DNA from: Hornefia porci
GTDB lineage: Bacteria; Bacillota; Clostridia; Peptostreptococcales; Anaerovoracaceae
Length of the DNA: 64,000 bases
Reading direction: 5' to 3'
NCBI RefSeq assembly: GCF_001940235.1
Contig: NZ_MJIE01000001.1
Location: 496,001-560,000, forward strand
Notes under the pieces: generated by a model
What the model saw: only the letters and a program-made list of their open reading frames with translations
The model's database searches: none
Told to the model about the DNA's origin: nothing
Translations under genes and position numbers: made by a program
Shown: piece by piece, positions 47,481 to 53,960 of the stretch
Position numbering within the stretch: the first letter of the stretch is position 1
Layout of the letters: each line of letters starts with the position of its first letter

Positions 47481-47894
47481 CTAACTGTCCACAGCAGACC
47501 TCCTTTTCCGTTCACTTTCTGTTTTCTGCCGCCTGTGAACTCTGGCGGCACAGCCGGGGCAGTATTTTGCCCGGTTGGATTTGGGGACGAACACACCGCC
47601 GCAGACCTCACAGCGTTTCAAGTCCTTATCCCGGAAAATCTCCGCTTCCAGCGTCCCGTCCAGCGGCAAGACCGCCCAGCGGAACCACTTACAGCAGACC
47701 GAGAAAGAAATCGTCTGCGGACAGGTGCAGGTGTCCCCATCGTCAAGGACAATGCAGTTGCCGTCCTCACAGCAACAGCACTCCCGGCGTATCAGGCTGG
47801 CCGCCTGTTTTCTCTGCGCCGGGGTCATGCGGTAAAGGGAACCGTCCGGCCTGCGTTCCAGCGGCGGCAAGTCTTTATAGGGGTTATCTCTCAT
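47481..47894 (-). CDS. Cysteine-rich VLP-domain protein
   Basis: 137 residues from ATG 47894 behind GGAGGG. MTPAQRKQAASLIRRECCCCEDGNC and the later KRCEVCGGVFVPKSNRAKYCPGCA match the Cys_rich_VLP protein common in conjugative and mobilizable elements of Clostridia; at least 15 cysteines suggest two metal-binding clusters. The C-terminal ribbon resembles a zinc finger. Function unknown; it lies next to the repA-like and relaxase genes in such elements. Confidence 0.85.
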   Translation of the reverse strand: MRDNPYKDLPPLERRPDGSLYRMTPAQRKQAASLIRRECCCCEDGNCIVLDDGDTCTCPQTISFSVCCKWFRWAVLPLDGTLEAEIFRDKDLKRCEVCGGVFVPKSNRAKYCPGCAARVHRRQKTESERKRRSAVDS

Positions 47895-47990
47895 GCGTTC
47901 CCTCCATTTTGCTTTCCGTTGCCGTTCTCCCCGAAAAGGTTTCCTGCCCCATTCCTGCGGCGTGTTCCGGCGTTGGCACGCTCCTCGCAA

Positions 47991-48013
47991 CTTCGGGACA
48001 TTTTGTCCCGAAG
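47991..48013. repeat. 23-bp palindrome, copy 1
   Basis: CTTCGGGACA-TTT-TGTCCCGAAG, perfect 10-bp arms. A degenerate second copy is at 50872-50894, beyond the cargo genes. It lies within the 338-base gap between the VLP and XRE genes. Confidence 0.75.
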
Positions 48014-48120
48014 TCCGACTCCTTGCGGTGCTTCCCCAGCCGGGGTATTCCTTTTCGGACGGTCATTCTGTTTTCAAGGTGCCGTCCATCGATGAACTAC
48101 CCTAAGTCTACACGAAAAAA

Positions 48121-48205
48121 ATGCAATTCCCGGAATATTGCGAGAATTGCATTTTGATGAAGTTTACACTTTGGAAATTGCATTTTTGCAATCATTCTGT
48201 ATAAT
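48121..48205 (+). promoter_or_regulatory. Promoter and four-half-site operator of the element's XRE regulator
   Basis: TTGCAT (48178-48183), 16 bases, TATAAT (48200-48205) precede the regulator. ATTGCA-TTTT-TGCAAT (48177-48192) is a perfect palindrome over the -35. A second pair, ATGCAATTC (48121-48129) and GAATTGCAT (48144-48152), lies upstream. The shared half-site TGCAAT(T) suggests autoregulation by the XRE protein. Confidence 0.65.
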
Positions 48206-48232
48206 GGAAGTATGCGGAGGAGGTGCGTATCT

Positions 48233-49036
48233 ATGGCTTTACCCGGAACGCCCGGACAGCGGATTTCCGATTTATGCAACGGGAACCACATCACACAAAA
48301 GGAACTTGCGGAGAAGATAGGCGTTTCCGCTTCCCAGTTGAGCCGCATTGTCAGCGGCGAAACAAGAACGGTCAGCAGTGATATTCTCATAGGTGTGGCA
48401 AAGGAATTTAAGGTATCGACAGACTACATACTGGGCTTGTCTACCGTGAGCGTTCGTAAAAGCTACGATATTTCTGAATTAGGCTTGTCCGAGGGAGCCG
48501 TGAGGGGGCTTGTGACGGGTGCTGTTGATGTGCAAATCCTCAACCGCCTGTTGGAACACAGGAATTTTCCTAAGCTGATAGATTTGATACGGATTTATTT
48601 TCAGGATACGGCGGCAAAGGGCATAACAGCAAGAAACCAGCTTATCGAGATGGCAACGGCTTCCCTGTCCGACCTGATGAAAGAACACCCGGAACACCGG
48701 GCAGAAGCGAAGCAGGATTTACAGCTTTTGAACGCCCAAAAGATAGGGGAACATGAAGCGGAGATTGAAAAAATCAAAAATGTGTTCCTGGCTATCCTGC
48801 GGGACATTAAGAAAGACATTGACAACGGGGAACAGCCGGGAGAAGCTGTGACCGCCGCTATGTTCCAAGCCATGCGGGACGCACTGGCGGAACAGAAACA
48901 AAAACCACTTTCCATTGACGATGTAACGGCGATGATAGCTGGACAGATCGGACAGCTTACACCGATGGATAAAGAAACTGTTGAAATGTTCCAGCAGTTT
49001 GCGAAGAAGATGATTGAGCAGGCAGGAACAAAGTGA
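48233..49036 (+). CDS. XRE-family regulator of the mobilizable element
   Basis: 267 residues from ATG 48233 behind GGAGGAGG. An N-terminal helix-turn-helix (ITQKELAEKIGVSASQLSRIVSGETRTVSSDILIGVAKEF, about residues 20-60) is followed by a long alpha-helical region, partly coiled coil, without membrane segment. It is the first plus-strand gene of the element and reads toward the cargo. It probably represses its own promoter and may govern the divergent mobility genes. Confidence 0.88.
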   Translation: MALPGTPGQRISDLCNGNHITQKELAEKIGVSASQLSRIVSGETRTVSSDILIGVAKEFKVSTDYILGLSTVSVRKSYDISELGLSEGAVRGLVTGAVDVQILNRLLEHRNFPKLIDLIRIYFQDTAAKGITARNQLIEMATASLSDLMKEHPEHRAEAKQDLQLLNAQKIGEHEAEIEKIKNVFLAILRDIKKDIDNGEQPGEAVTAAMFQAMRDALAEQKQKPLSIDDVTAMIAGQIGQLTPMDKETVEMFQQFAKKMIEQAGTK

Positions 49037-49064
49037 TAAATTTGAATTGTGAGGGAAAATACAG

Positions 49065-49610
49065 ATGAATCAAGGAAGAATTATTGTGATTACAGGCTCA
49101 CCGGGGACAGGAAAAACAACAACTGCGTCAATTGTCGCAAAGGAATCAGATATGGATAAATCAGTGCATATGCACACCGATGACTTTTTTCATTACTTAA
49201 GCAAAGGCGCAATACCACCACATTTGCCAGAATCCAACGAGCAAAATCTGGTTGTCATTGAAGCCTTTTTAGAAGCTGCAAAGCGATATGCTCGTGGCGG
49301 ATATGATGTAATTGTAGATGGGATTGTCGGGCCATGGTTTTTGGAGCCATGGAAAGCTCTTGCCCAAGAAGATTACGAGGTACACTATATTGTATTAAGA
49401 GCGAGTAAAAAAGAAACTATGAAGCGAGCTGTGGAACGCTCAAAATTAGATAGAAAAACAAATATTGAATTAGTGGAAACAATGTGGGAGCAATTTTCCG
49501 GTTTGGGAGTATATGAATCAAATGTCATAGACACAACTACATTCACAATTAAAGATACGGTTTCCGCAATAAAAGAAAGAGTTGCATGTGGGACGTCTTT
49601 ACTATCTTAG
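49065..49610 (+). CDS. P-loop kinase of the AAA_33/zeta-like class
   Basis: 181 residues: GSPGTGKTT (11-19) is Walker A, MHTDDFFHYLS resembles the acceptor-binding loop of small-molecule kinases, and DVIVDGIVGPWFLEPW follows. The lid region is Arg/Lys-rich (AVERSKLDRKTN). Chloramphenicol phosphotransferase-like and zeta-toxin-like ATPases share this pattern; the substrate is unknown. It precedes the ANT(6) gene and is visibly AT-richer than the mobility genes, so it probably arrived with that cargo. An antibiotic-modifying role is only a guess. Confidence 0.75.
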   Translation: MNQGRIIVITGSPGTGKTTTASIVAKESDMDKSVHMHTDDFFHYLSKGAIPPHLPESNEQNLVVIEAFLEAAKRYARGGYDVIVDGIVGPWFLEPWKALAQEDYEVHYIVLRASKKETMKRAVERSKLDRKTNIELVETMWEQFSGLGVYESNVIDTTTFTIKDTVSAIKERVACGTSLLS

Positions 49611-49652
49611 ACATTCCCATTTGTCAGGAAGATAGCAAAGCCAGCCGAGCCA

Positions 49653-49697
49653 GTCAACGGTCAAGATGAACGGCGCATTTCATGCGCCGCCGTTGAC
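49653..49697. repeat. Nested hairpin between kinase and ANT(6) genes
   Basis: GTCAACGG (49653-49660) faces CCGTTGAC (49690-49697) and contains GGCGCAT/ATGCGCC. It lies in a 175-base GC-rich gap in otherwise AT-rich cargo. Transcript-end or leader structure is possible. Confidence 0.5.
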
Positions 49698-49785
49698 AGT
49701 CCCGCCCGTCTTTGCTAAAGGGTAATCAAGGCGGGAAAGCCCTAAAATGGCTTCACACCTATTTCAATAATTGGAGGAGATAAAA

Positions 49786-50652
49786 ATGAGATCAGAAAAG
49801 GAAGTTTATGATATTGTTTTGAATTTTGCAAAAACAGACAAACGCATTCGCATGGTTACTTTGGAAGGATCTAGAACAAATACAAATATTCCGCCTGATG
49901 ATTTTCAGGATTTTGATATTACTTTTTTTGTTACGGATATGGACAGCTTCACAAGTGATGATAAATGGCTAGATATATTTGGTGAAAGGTTGATTCTGCA
50001 AAAGCCGGAAGATATGGAATTATTTCCAGCTGTAGAAAAGGGATTTTCATATTTAATGCTGTTTACTGATGATGTTAAGATAGATTTAACTTTGCTGCCG
50101 CTGGAACTGATAGACGAGTATTTTACATGGGATAAACTGGTAAAGTTACTGTTGGATAAAGACAACCGTATCGTAAAGCCGCCAATACCAACGGATATAG
50201 ACTACCACTTGCAGAAGCCTACTCAAAGAATGTTTGACGATTGCTGTAATGAATTTTGGAATACTACAACATATGTAGTAAAGGGCTTATGCCGCAAAGA
50301 AATTCTTTTTGCTATTGACCATATGAATGATATAGTACGAAAAGAATTGCTTCGCATGATTTCCTGGCTGATTGGTATCAAACAGGGATTTCATTTCAGT
50401 TTGGGAAAAAACTATAAATTTATGAAGCAATATGTCCCAGAGGAATTGTGGGAACGACTTATGTCCACTTATAATATGGATTCCTATCCCCATATGTGGG
50501 AATCCTTTGAACAATGTATGGCATTGTTCCGGGAGGTTTCGTCAGAAGTGGCATGCCAGTTGGATTACCAGTATCCACTATATGATGAAAAAATCAGTAA
50601 TTATGTGATTCGGCAAAAGAAAAAATATGGCATTGAAGATGATAACAAATAA
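49786..50652 (+). CDS. Aminoglycoside 6-nucleotidyltransferase ANT(6) (aadE type)
   Basis: Adenylates streptomycin at O-6, predicted to give resistance. 288 residues from ATG 49786 behind GGAGGAG. The polymerase-beta-like nucleotidyltransferase motif is LEGSRTN (G28, S29) with carboxylates in FQDFDITFFVTD (D42, D44); LFGERL-like WLDIFGERLILQKPEDMELFP, FDDCCNEFWNTTTYVVKGLCRKEILFAIDH and LGKNYKF are ANT(6) hallmarks. It reads more like the ANT(6)-Ib branch than Ia. All active-site motifs are intact. Confidence 0.93.
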   Translation: MRSEKEVYDIVLNFAKTDKRIRMVTLEGSRTNTNIPPDDFQDFDITFFVTDMDSFTSDDKWLDIFGERLILQKPEDMELFPAVEKGFSYLMLFTDDVKIDLTLLPLELIDEYFTWDKLVKLLLDKDNRIVKPPIPTDIDYHLQKPTQRMFDDCCNEFWNTTTYVVKGLCRKEILFAIDHMNDIVRKELLRMISWLIGIKQGFHFSLGKNYKFMKQYVPEELWERLMSTYNMDSYPHMWESFEQCMALFREVSSEVACQLDYQYPLYDEKISNYVIRQKKKYGIEDDNK

Positions 50653-50871
50653 AATTTTTTCAATCGAAAAAATTTATTTTGATTATTCAATTTTGAAAAA
50701 CTGAATACCTCAAAATCAGAAAGAGAGCGGCCAAGCACTTTGAGGGATTGGCCGCCTTGTCCACCCATCCAGCGGGACAGCGGGCGGAGGTCAAGGCCGG
50801 GTGTAAACCCGTTCATTTCAGCCTTGACGGTTGCCCGTTGTCCTGCTACTTTTCCGGGAGTGTGGCCACAA

Positions 50872-50894
50872 CTTCGGGACACTTTGTCCACAAG
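50872..50894. repeat. 23-bp palindrome, copy 2 (degenerate)
   Basis: CTTCGGGACA-CTT-TGTCCACAAG, differing from copy 1 at 47991-48013 in three positions; here CAACTT/AAGTTG extends the pairing. Confidence 0.65.
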
Positions 50895-51063
50895 TTGGAG
50901 CGTAGGACGAGGAACTGGGGCTTTCATATACGCCCTGTCTGCTGATGAGTCCAGACCTGCGCTTGCGGCTCCACGCCACGCAAGCACAGCCCTGTTTTCC
51001 TGCCGCTTCAAATGCCCTTGCCCTCCCCGGCGGCAACGGCATTTTCACGGCAACGCCGGCAGA

Positions 51064-51104
51064 GCGTATAACACACTACACTTTGCTTCGCAAAGTCGTG
51101 TGCC
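51064..51104 (-). other. oriT of the MobV/pMV158 type
   Basis: On the minus strand GCACACGACTTTGCGAAG, then CAAAGTGTAGTGTG and TTATAC. This matches the pMV158 oriT layout: inverted repeat (GCACAC-ACTTT / AAAGT) followed by TAGTGTG/TTA, the known MobM nick. The predicted nick is between 51072 and 51071 on the minus strand. The family agrees with the relaxase at 45846-46790. Confidence 0.8.
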
Positions 51105-51137
51105 AAATGGGGGCGTTGCCCCCTTTGGAAACCCCCA

Positions 51138-51189
51138 CAAGAAAAGGCGGTACGCTACCCCTCCACGGGGCGCATACCGCCTTTTCTTG
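51138..51189. terminator. Long bidirectional hairpin near the right end
   Basis: CAAGAAAAGGCGGTA pairs with TACCGCCTTTTCTTG; A-rich on one side and T-rich on the other, so it can terminate in both directions. It may isolate the element's right end from flanking transcription. Confidence 0.7.
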
Positions 51190-51245
51190 TTATCCAGCCC
51201 TCCGGCTGTATCGGTTGAGCAAAAGTCCGCGTGGGATTGATGTGG

Positions 51246-51265
51246 TATCTTTAACTTTGGGAAAC
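51246..51265 (-). repeat. Right terminal inverted repeat of the element
   Basis: Read on the minus strand: GTTTCCCAAAGTTAAAGATA, 18 of 20 identical to the left end. Confidence 0.88.
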
Positions 51266-51376
51266 TCCCTTCTCCCACTTGGAAATAGTCTGTCTTGTGA
51301 CATGGAGCCTGTTTGCCAGAGCCTCTTGGGTGAAGCCTTTGTTTTTTCTGATTGTCTTTAAGTTCTGATTCAGCAT
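51266..51376 (-). pseudogene. 5' half of split XRE-family membrane regulator
   Basis: ATG 51376 behind AAGGAGG reads MLNQNLKTIRKNKGFTQEAL ... TRQTISKWEKG, a canonical XRE helix-turn-helix, for 37 codons up to GGA at the junction. It then runs into the element and stops after four codons (VSQS). Joined at GGGA to 43813 it continues KWEKG-YSVPDADML, the expected XRE sequence. The promoter remains attached to this half, so a ~41-residue HTH peptide could still be made. Confidence 0.9.
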
Positions 51377-51389
51377 TGACGCCACCTCC

Positions 51390-51443
51390 TTACACTGAAA
51401 TTCTTTACATTTTCAGTGTAAAGAGAGCATTGCGCACCATCAA
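51390..51443 (-). promoter_or_regulatory. Promoter and 11-bp inverted-repeat operator of the split regulator
   Basis: TTGATG (51438-51443), 17 bases, TACACT (51415-51420). TTACACTGAAA (51390-51400) and TTTCAGTGTAA (51411-51421) are perfect inverted arms spaced by 10 bases, covering the -10 and the start region. This fits autorepression by the XRE protein. Confidence 0.65.
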
Positions 51444-51508
51444 GCAACGCAAATTAACATCAGTGTTTTTCTTAATAATAGTCTACCATACAAAGTATCA
51501 TCCCTCCA

Positions 51509-51673
51509 TCAGAACTTATCGAAATCTTCCTGTGTAGCAAGCTGTCTGTATTTCACGCCATCGTTTGTTTTCTCCGTCCAGATATCCAGTACCAGACCCA
51601 CGGTCAGAAGATCGAGGTCTGATACGGATATCCCGATTTCTATGCAGCGCAGAAGGAACAGTGGCGTGGTCAT
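51509..51673 (-). CDS. Tail assembly chaperone, downstream ORF (gpT-like)
   Basis: 54 residues if started at the ATG at 51673, which overlaps the stop of the upstream chaperone as ATGA: MTTPLFLLRCIEIGISVSDL ... EDFDKF. It is the second half of the gpG/gpT pair in siphoviruses. The -1 frame is open back to the A7 run at 51697-51703, so it can be made as a gpG-T fusion of about 178 residues. Confidence 0.75.
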   Translation of the reverse strand: MTTPLFLLRCIEIGISVSDLDLLTVGLVLDIWTEKTNDGVKYRQLATQEDFDKF

Positions 51674-52044
51674 TTCGCGCTCACTTCTGCTAATCCTTTT
51701 TTTGATTCAATGTCCGTCAAAAGATTCTCGCCCCAGAGCTCCAGTATCTCCGGGAGCACCTGATAGATCGAAAACATCTCAAACTGATCCAACCATTCGT
51801 CGATGGTCTTCGGAATGGACGGATCAGCATGATAGGCCATGATGTAGGCGACGTTCTCAAAAATCTCAAGATCATCGATTTCCATGTTCTCGTCTTCTCT
51901 GGCCTTCTTGTTATATGATTTCTCAAGCTTTGCGAGGTCTTTGAAGATGTCCCGTTTGAACTTGATGCGGTAGAGGCGAGGCACCGTCGCAGAGGAGCGG
52001 AACTTCACCTCTTTGCCGCTGATATTAATTGTTTTCTCAATCAT
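51670..52044 (-). CDS. Tail assembly chaperone (gpG-like)
   Basis: 124 residues, starting MIEKTINISGKEVKFRSSAT; acidic, mostly helical (LYRIKFKRDIFKDLAKLEKSY, EIFENVAYIMAYHADPSIPKTIDEWLDQF), as for Firmicutes phage tail chaperones that bind the tape measure protein during tail assembly. It lies directly after the major tail protein gene. The tape measure gene should follow at once but is 8.3 kb away because of the regulator unit and the nested element. Confidence 0.82.
   Translation of the reverse strand: MIEKTINISGKEVKFRSSATVPRLYRIKFKRDIFKDLAKLEKSYNKKAREDENMEIDDLEIFENVAYIMAYHADPSIPKTIDEWLDQFEMFSIYQVLPEILELWGENLLTDIESKKGLAEVSAK
51697..51703 (-). promoter_or_regulatory. A7 slippery heptamer for -1 frameshift
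   Basis: Codons TCA AAA AAA GGA give A-AAA-AAA in the frame required for tandem -1 slippage. After the slip the ribosome reads AGG ATT AGC AGA AGT GAG, with no stop, into the gpT frame. Confidence 0.7.
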
Positions 52045-52047
52045 CGA

Positions 52048-52632
52048 TTATTCTCCTTCCGTAGCTGCGACAGAGATATAGACTGCCTTGTACCAGTTTG
52101 CATAGGTGTCCGCATCCGTGCCGTCACCGGTACGTGCCTTTACGAGGCCGTCGGCTCTCGGATCAGCAGTGATGGAGAGTTTCTCTGTACCCGGCTCGAT
52201 GGTATCTTCCTTGGTTTCCGACTCGATGGACGGACGGGAAGAGCTACAATTGTACAGCACGTGACGGATGCAGTTGACATCGCCGTCAAACTCAAAGAGC
52301 AGTGCAAACTTCGTGCTCTCGGCATTGGTACTCTTTTCGATCAGCACGCCTTTGCTATCGAGTTCTTCCTGCAGGATCTCTGTTCTGAACCACTCCGGGA
52401 TCAGTGCAATCTCAAGATCGCCGGAATAGCCGTTGTTGGTTACCGACCTGAAATAGACGATGCCATCTGCATAAAACGGACTGGACTCACCTTCCGCATC
52501 GAGGGATATTGATACAGCACCTGGGATCGCTTTCGGAGTCCCGTAGGTGAATGTTGTCACGCCATCTGTCACCGTCTCTGTGAGAACGGCAGCATGGACA
52601 TTCTTCAGGTTGTATTTCACTTTGTTTCCCAT
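52048..52632 (-). CDS. Major tail protein
   Basis: 194 residues forming the tail tube. MGNKVKYNLKNVHAAVLTET, IPGAVSISLDAEGESSPFYADG and YSGDLEIALIPEWFRTEIL are typical of the phi13-type major tail family of Firmicutes siphoviruses. Located between the tail terminator and the tail chaperone as expected. Confidence 0.9.
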   Translation of the reverse strand: MGNKVKYNLKNVHAAVLTETVTDGVTTFTYGTPKAIPGAVSISLDAEGESSPFYADGIVYFRSVTNNGYSGDLEIALIPEWFRTEILQEELDSKGVLIEKSTNAESTKFALLFEFDGDVNCIRHVLYNCSSSRPSIESETKEDTIEPGTEKLSITADPRADGLVKARTGDGTDADTYANWYKAVYISVAATEGE

Positions 52633-52634
52633 AG

Positions 52635-52952
52635 TTAAACCTCCATTTCATAGAGAACTTCATATAGGTTTTCTTCTTCGATATAACTTTCTGTTTTGTC
52701 ATAAAAAATTCCGGCCTTATCGAGCATGCTCTCCACAAGCTCTTCTGAAGCCGGATCTTTTATGTCGGTATATAGCTCGATATCAAGAAGACTCACCTTG
52801 AAGTAGACCTTTCCGTCTGCTGCAAAGTTATGACTTCCTGGCACGAAATATATAAGAAACGGTGGATCGGGCGACTCTCCTTCTGCAAAGTGGTGATAGG
52901 CAAAAGGAAGCCCGGTCTCTGTTAGCATCGTTACGATTTCTCCCAGCCTCAT
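52635..52952 (-). CDS. Putative tail terminator/completion protein
   Basis: 105 residues: MRLGEIVTMLTETGLPFAYH, PPFLIYFVPGSHNFAADGKVY, then an alpha-beta segment (ELYTDIKDPASEELVESMLD). The size and position directly before the major tail gene fit a tail terminator. The start overlaps the previous gene by 4 bases. Confidence 0.7.
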   Translation of the reverse strand: MRLGEIVTMLTETGLPFAYHHFAEGESPDPPFLIYFVPGSHNFAADGKVYFKVSLLDIELYTDIKDPASEELVESMLDKAGIFYDKTESYIEEENLYEVLYEMEV

Positions 52953-53326
52953 ACCTTAAGTCTCCTTCTGATTTCCGCTTCGATCTCCTTTATCGCATAG
53001 CTTTCTGCTGGAGCGATGTGCTCCTTTCCGGGTACTCTGCCACCACCGCGTTTAGCATGCCCTTTTTCAAGAAGATGCGTGAGCCCCGGTTTCTTTCTGT
53101 TATGGATCACCACAGAGTGCTTGCCCCGGAAGTTCTGTTCCCTTCTTACCGACCATCCTTTGCTATAGCCGCCGTACTTTCTCGGAGAAGCCCCGGTTAC
53201 CCTCTTCTTTGTCTCTTTTGAGACCTGCTTAACCGAAATCTCCACATCCTGATCGGCAGCATCCTTATATTCCTCCAGCATTTTTATGATTTCATCGGAT
53301 AACTGCTCCGGCTTGATCTTCTTCAT
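52949..53326 (-). CDS. HK97 gp10-like neck protein
   Basis: 125 residues, basic: SKETKKRVTGASPRKYGGYSKGW and HNRKKPGLTHLLEKGHAKRGGGRV are the hallmark of the HK97 gp10 family, which joins head and tail. Overlaps both neighbours by 4 bases in a tightly coupled connector block. Confidence 0.88.
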   Translation of the reverse strand: MKKIKPEQLSDEIIKMLEEYKDAADQDVEISVKQVSKETKKRVTGASPRKYGGYSKGWSVRREQNFRGKHSVVIHNRKKPGLTHLLEKGHAKRGGGRVPGKEHIAPAESYAIKEIEAEIRRRLKV

Positions 53327-53667
53327 GTGCGGTCACCTCGCGGTATTATTTCTGCTATGATCTGAAGCTTCTCATGCCGAAACTGCACATCATCCACGCT
53401 TACGATGTTATATGCCTCGCCCTGAAATCTGATTCTGTATTCTTTTGAATTAAGCCCAGCGAGCTTCTTTGCCCAGCGGATGATAAAGGTGACGCTTCCC
53501 TGCTCGATAGTCTCAGGGCTTACCCCATATTCATCGCCAGAGGATAGATTCGCGTAGCAAAAACAACTATGAAAATCCGTCCATTTTGAAGTATGGTTTC
53601 CGATCTTATCGATCACCGTTTCATGTTTTTCGATTAAAAGCCGTCTTCGCATTGATCCGATGTCCAT
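53323..53667 (-). CDS. Head-tail joining (head closure) protein
   Basis: 114 residues: MDIGSMRRRLLIEKHETVID, then beta-rich sequence with FIIRWAKKLAGLNSKEYRIR and YNIVSVDDV. The pattern matches phage head-tail joining proteins (SPP1 gp16-like). Placed between the connector and the gp10-like gene. Confidence 0.85.
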   Translation of the reverse strand: MDIGSMRRRLLIEKHETVIDKIGNHTSKWTDFHSCFCYANLSSGDEYGVSPETIEQGSVTFIIRWAKKLAGLNSKEYRIRFQGEAYNIVSVDDVQFRHEKLQIIAEIIPRGDRT

Positions 53668-53949
53668 CTAAAACACCTGCCTTCTGATCCCAAAAAGAAG
53701 TGACCGAAGCATCATGATCAGTTCATGATAATCGGCCTTCTCCCTGTGCTCATATAAATAGGCGATGGTGTATAGCATGGCAGCTCTTACTGTCGCCTTC
53801 TCTTCTTCAAACTCCTCAGCGGATAGCCTTGCGATATCCCGGCAGAGATGCTCCGCCGATTCTATGATATTTGTCACAAGGCTATCCTCATCATCGGAAT
53901 CAATACGAAGGTACAGCTTTGCCTCATCCAGTGTGATCAGCATTGCCAT
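53668..53949 (-). CDS. Head-tail connector (gp6-like adaptor)
   Basis: 93 residues: LITLDEAKLYLRIDSDDEDSLV, then a helical body (IIESAEHLCRDIARL, AAMLYTIAYLYEHRE). This is the classic phage connector signature, a ring under the portal. It follows the capsid gene by 11 bases. Confidence 0.9.
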   Translation of the reverse strand: MAMLITLDEAKLYLRIDSDDEDSLVTNIIESAEHLCRDIARLSAEEFEEEKATVRAAMLYTIAYLYEHREKADYHELIMMLRSLLFGIRRQVF

Positions 53950-53960
53950 ACCTCCTTACC

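Larger units (their letters stand above)
50653..51265. other. 613-base non-coding right end of the element
   Basis: No convincing gene. It holds a GCGGCCAA/TTGGCCGC hairpin (50727-50755), a cruciform with GTCAAGGC (50790-50797) and GCCTTGAC (50821-50828), palindrome copy 2 (50872-50894), the oriT (51064-51104), a G/C-run hairpin (51103-51128) and a long hairpin (51138-51189). Open frames across it on either strand lack ribosome sites and reflect GC-rich sequence. Confidence 0.7.
43815..51269. mobile_element. Tn4451-like integrative mobilizable element carrying ant(6)
   Basis: 7.45-kb insertion bounded by GGGA (TCCC on the plus strand) at 43811-43814 and 51266-51269; one copy belongs to the target. 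Contents: TnpX/TndX-type recombinase, small protein, MobV relaxase, RepA_N protein, Cys-rich VLP protein, XRE regulator, P-loop kinase, ANT(6), oriT. Mating-pair genes are lacking, so a helper would be needed for transfer. Removing it restores the regulator gene exactly. Confidence 0.9.

Noticed and set aside
50740..51240. 166-codon plus-strand frame in the right end of the mobilizable element
   Set aside because: Runs through the oriT and hairpins, lacks a ribosome site, and its composition reflects GC-rich palindromes.
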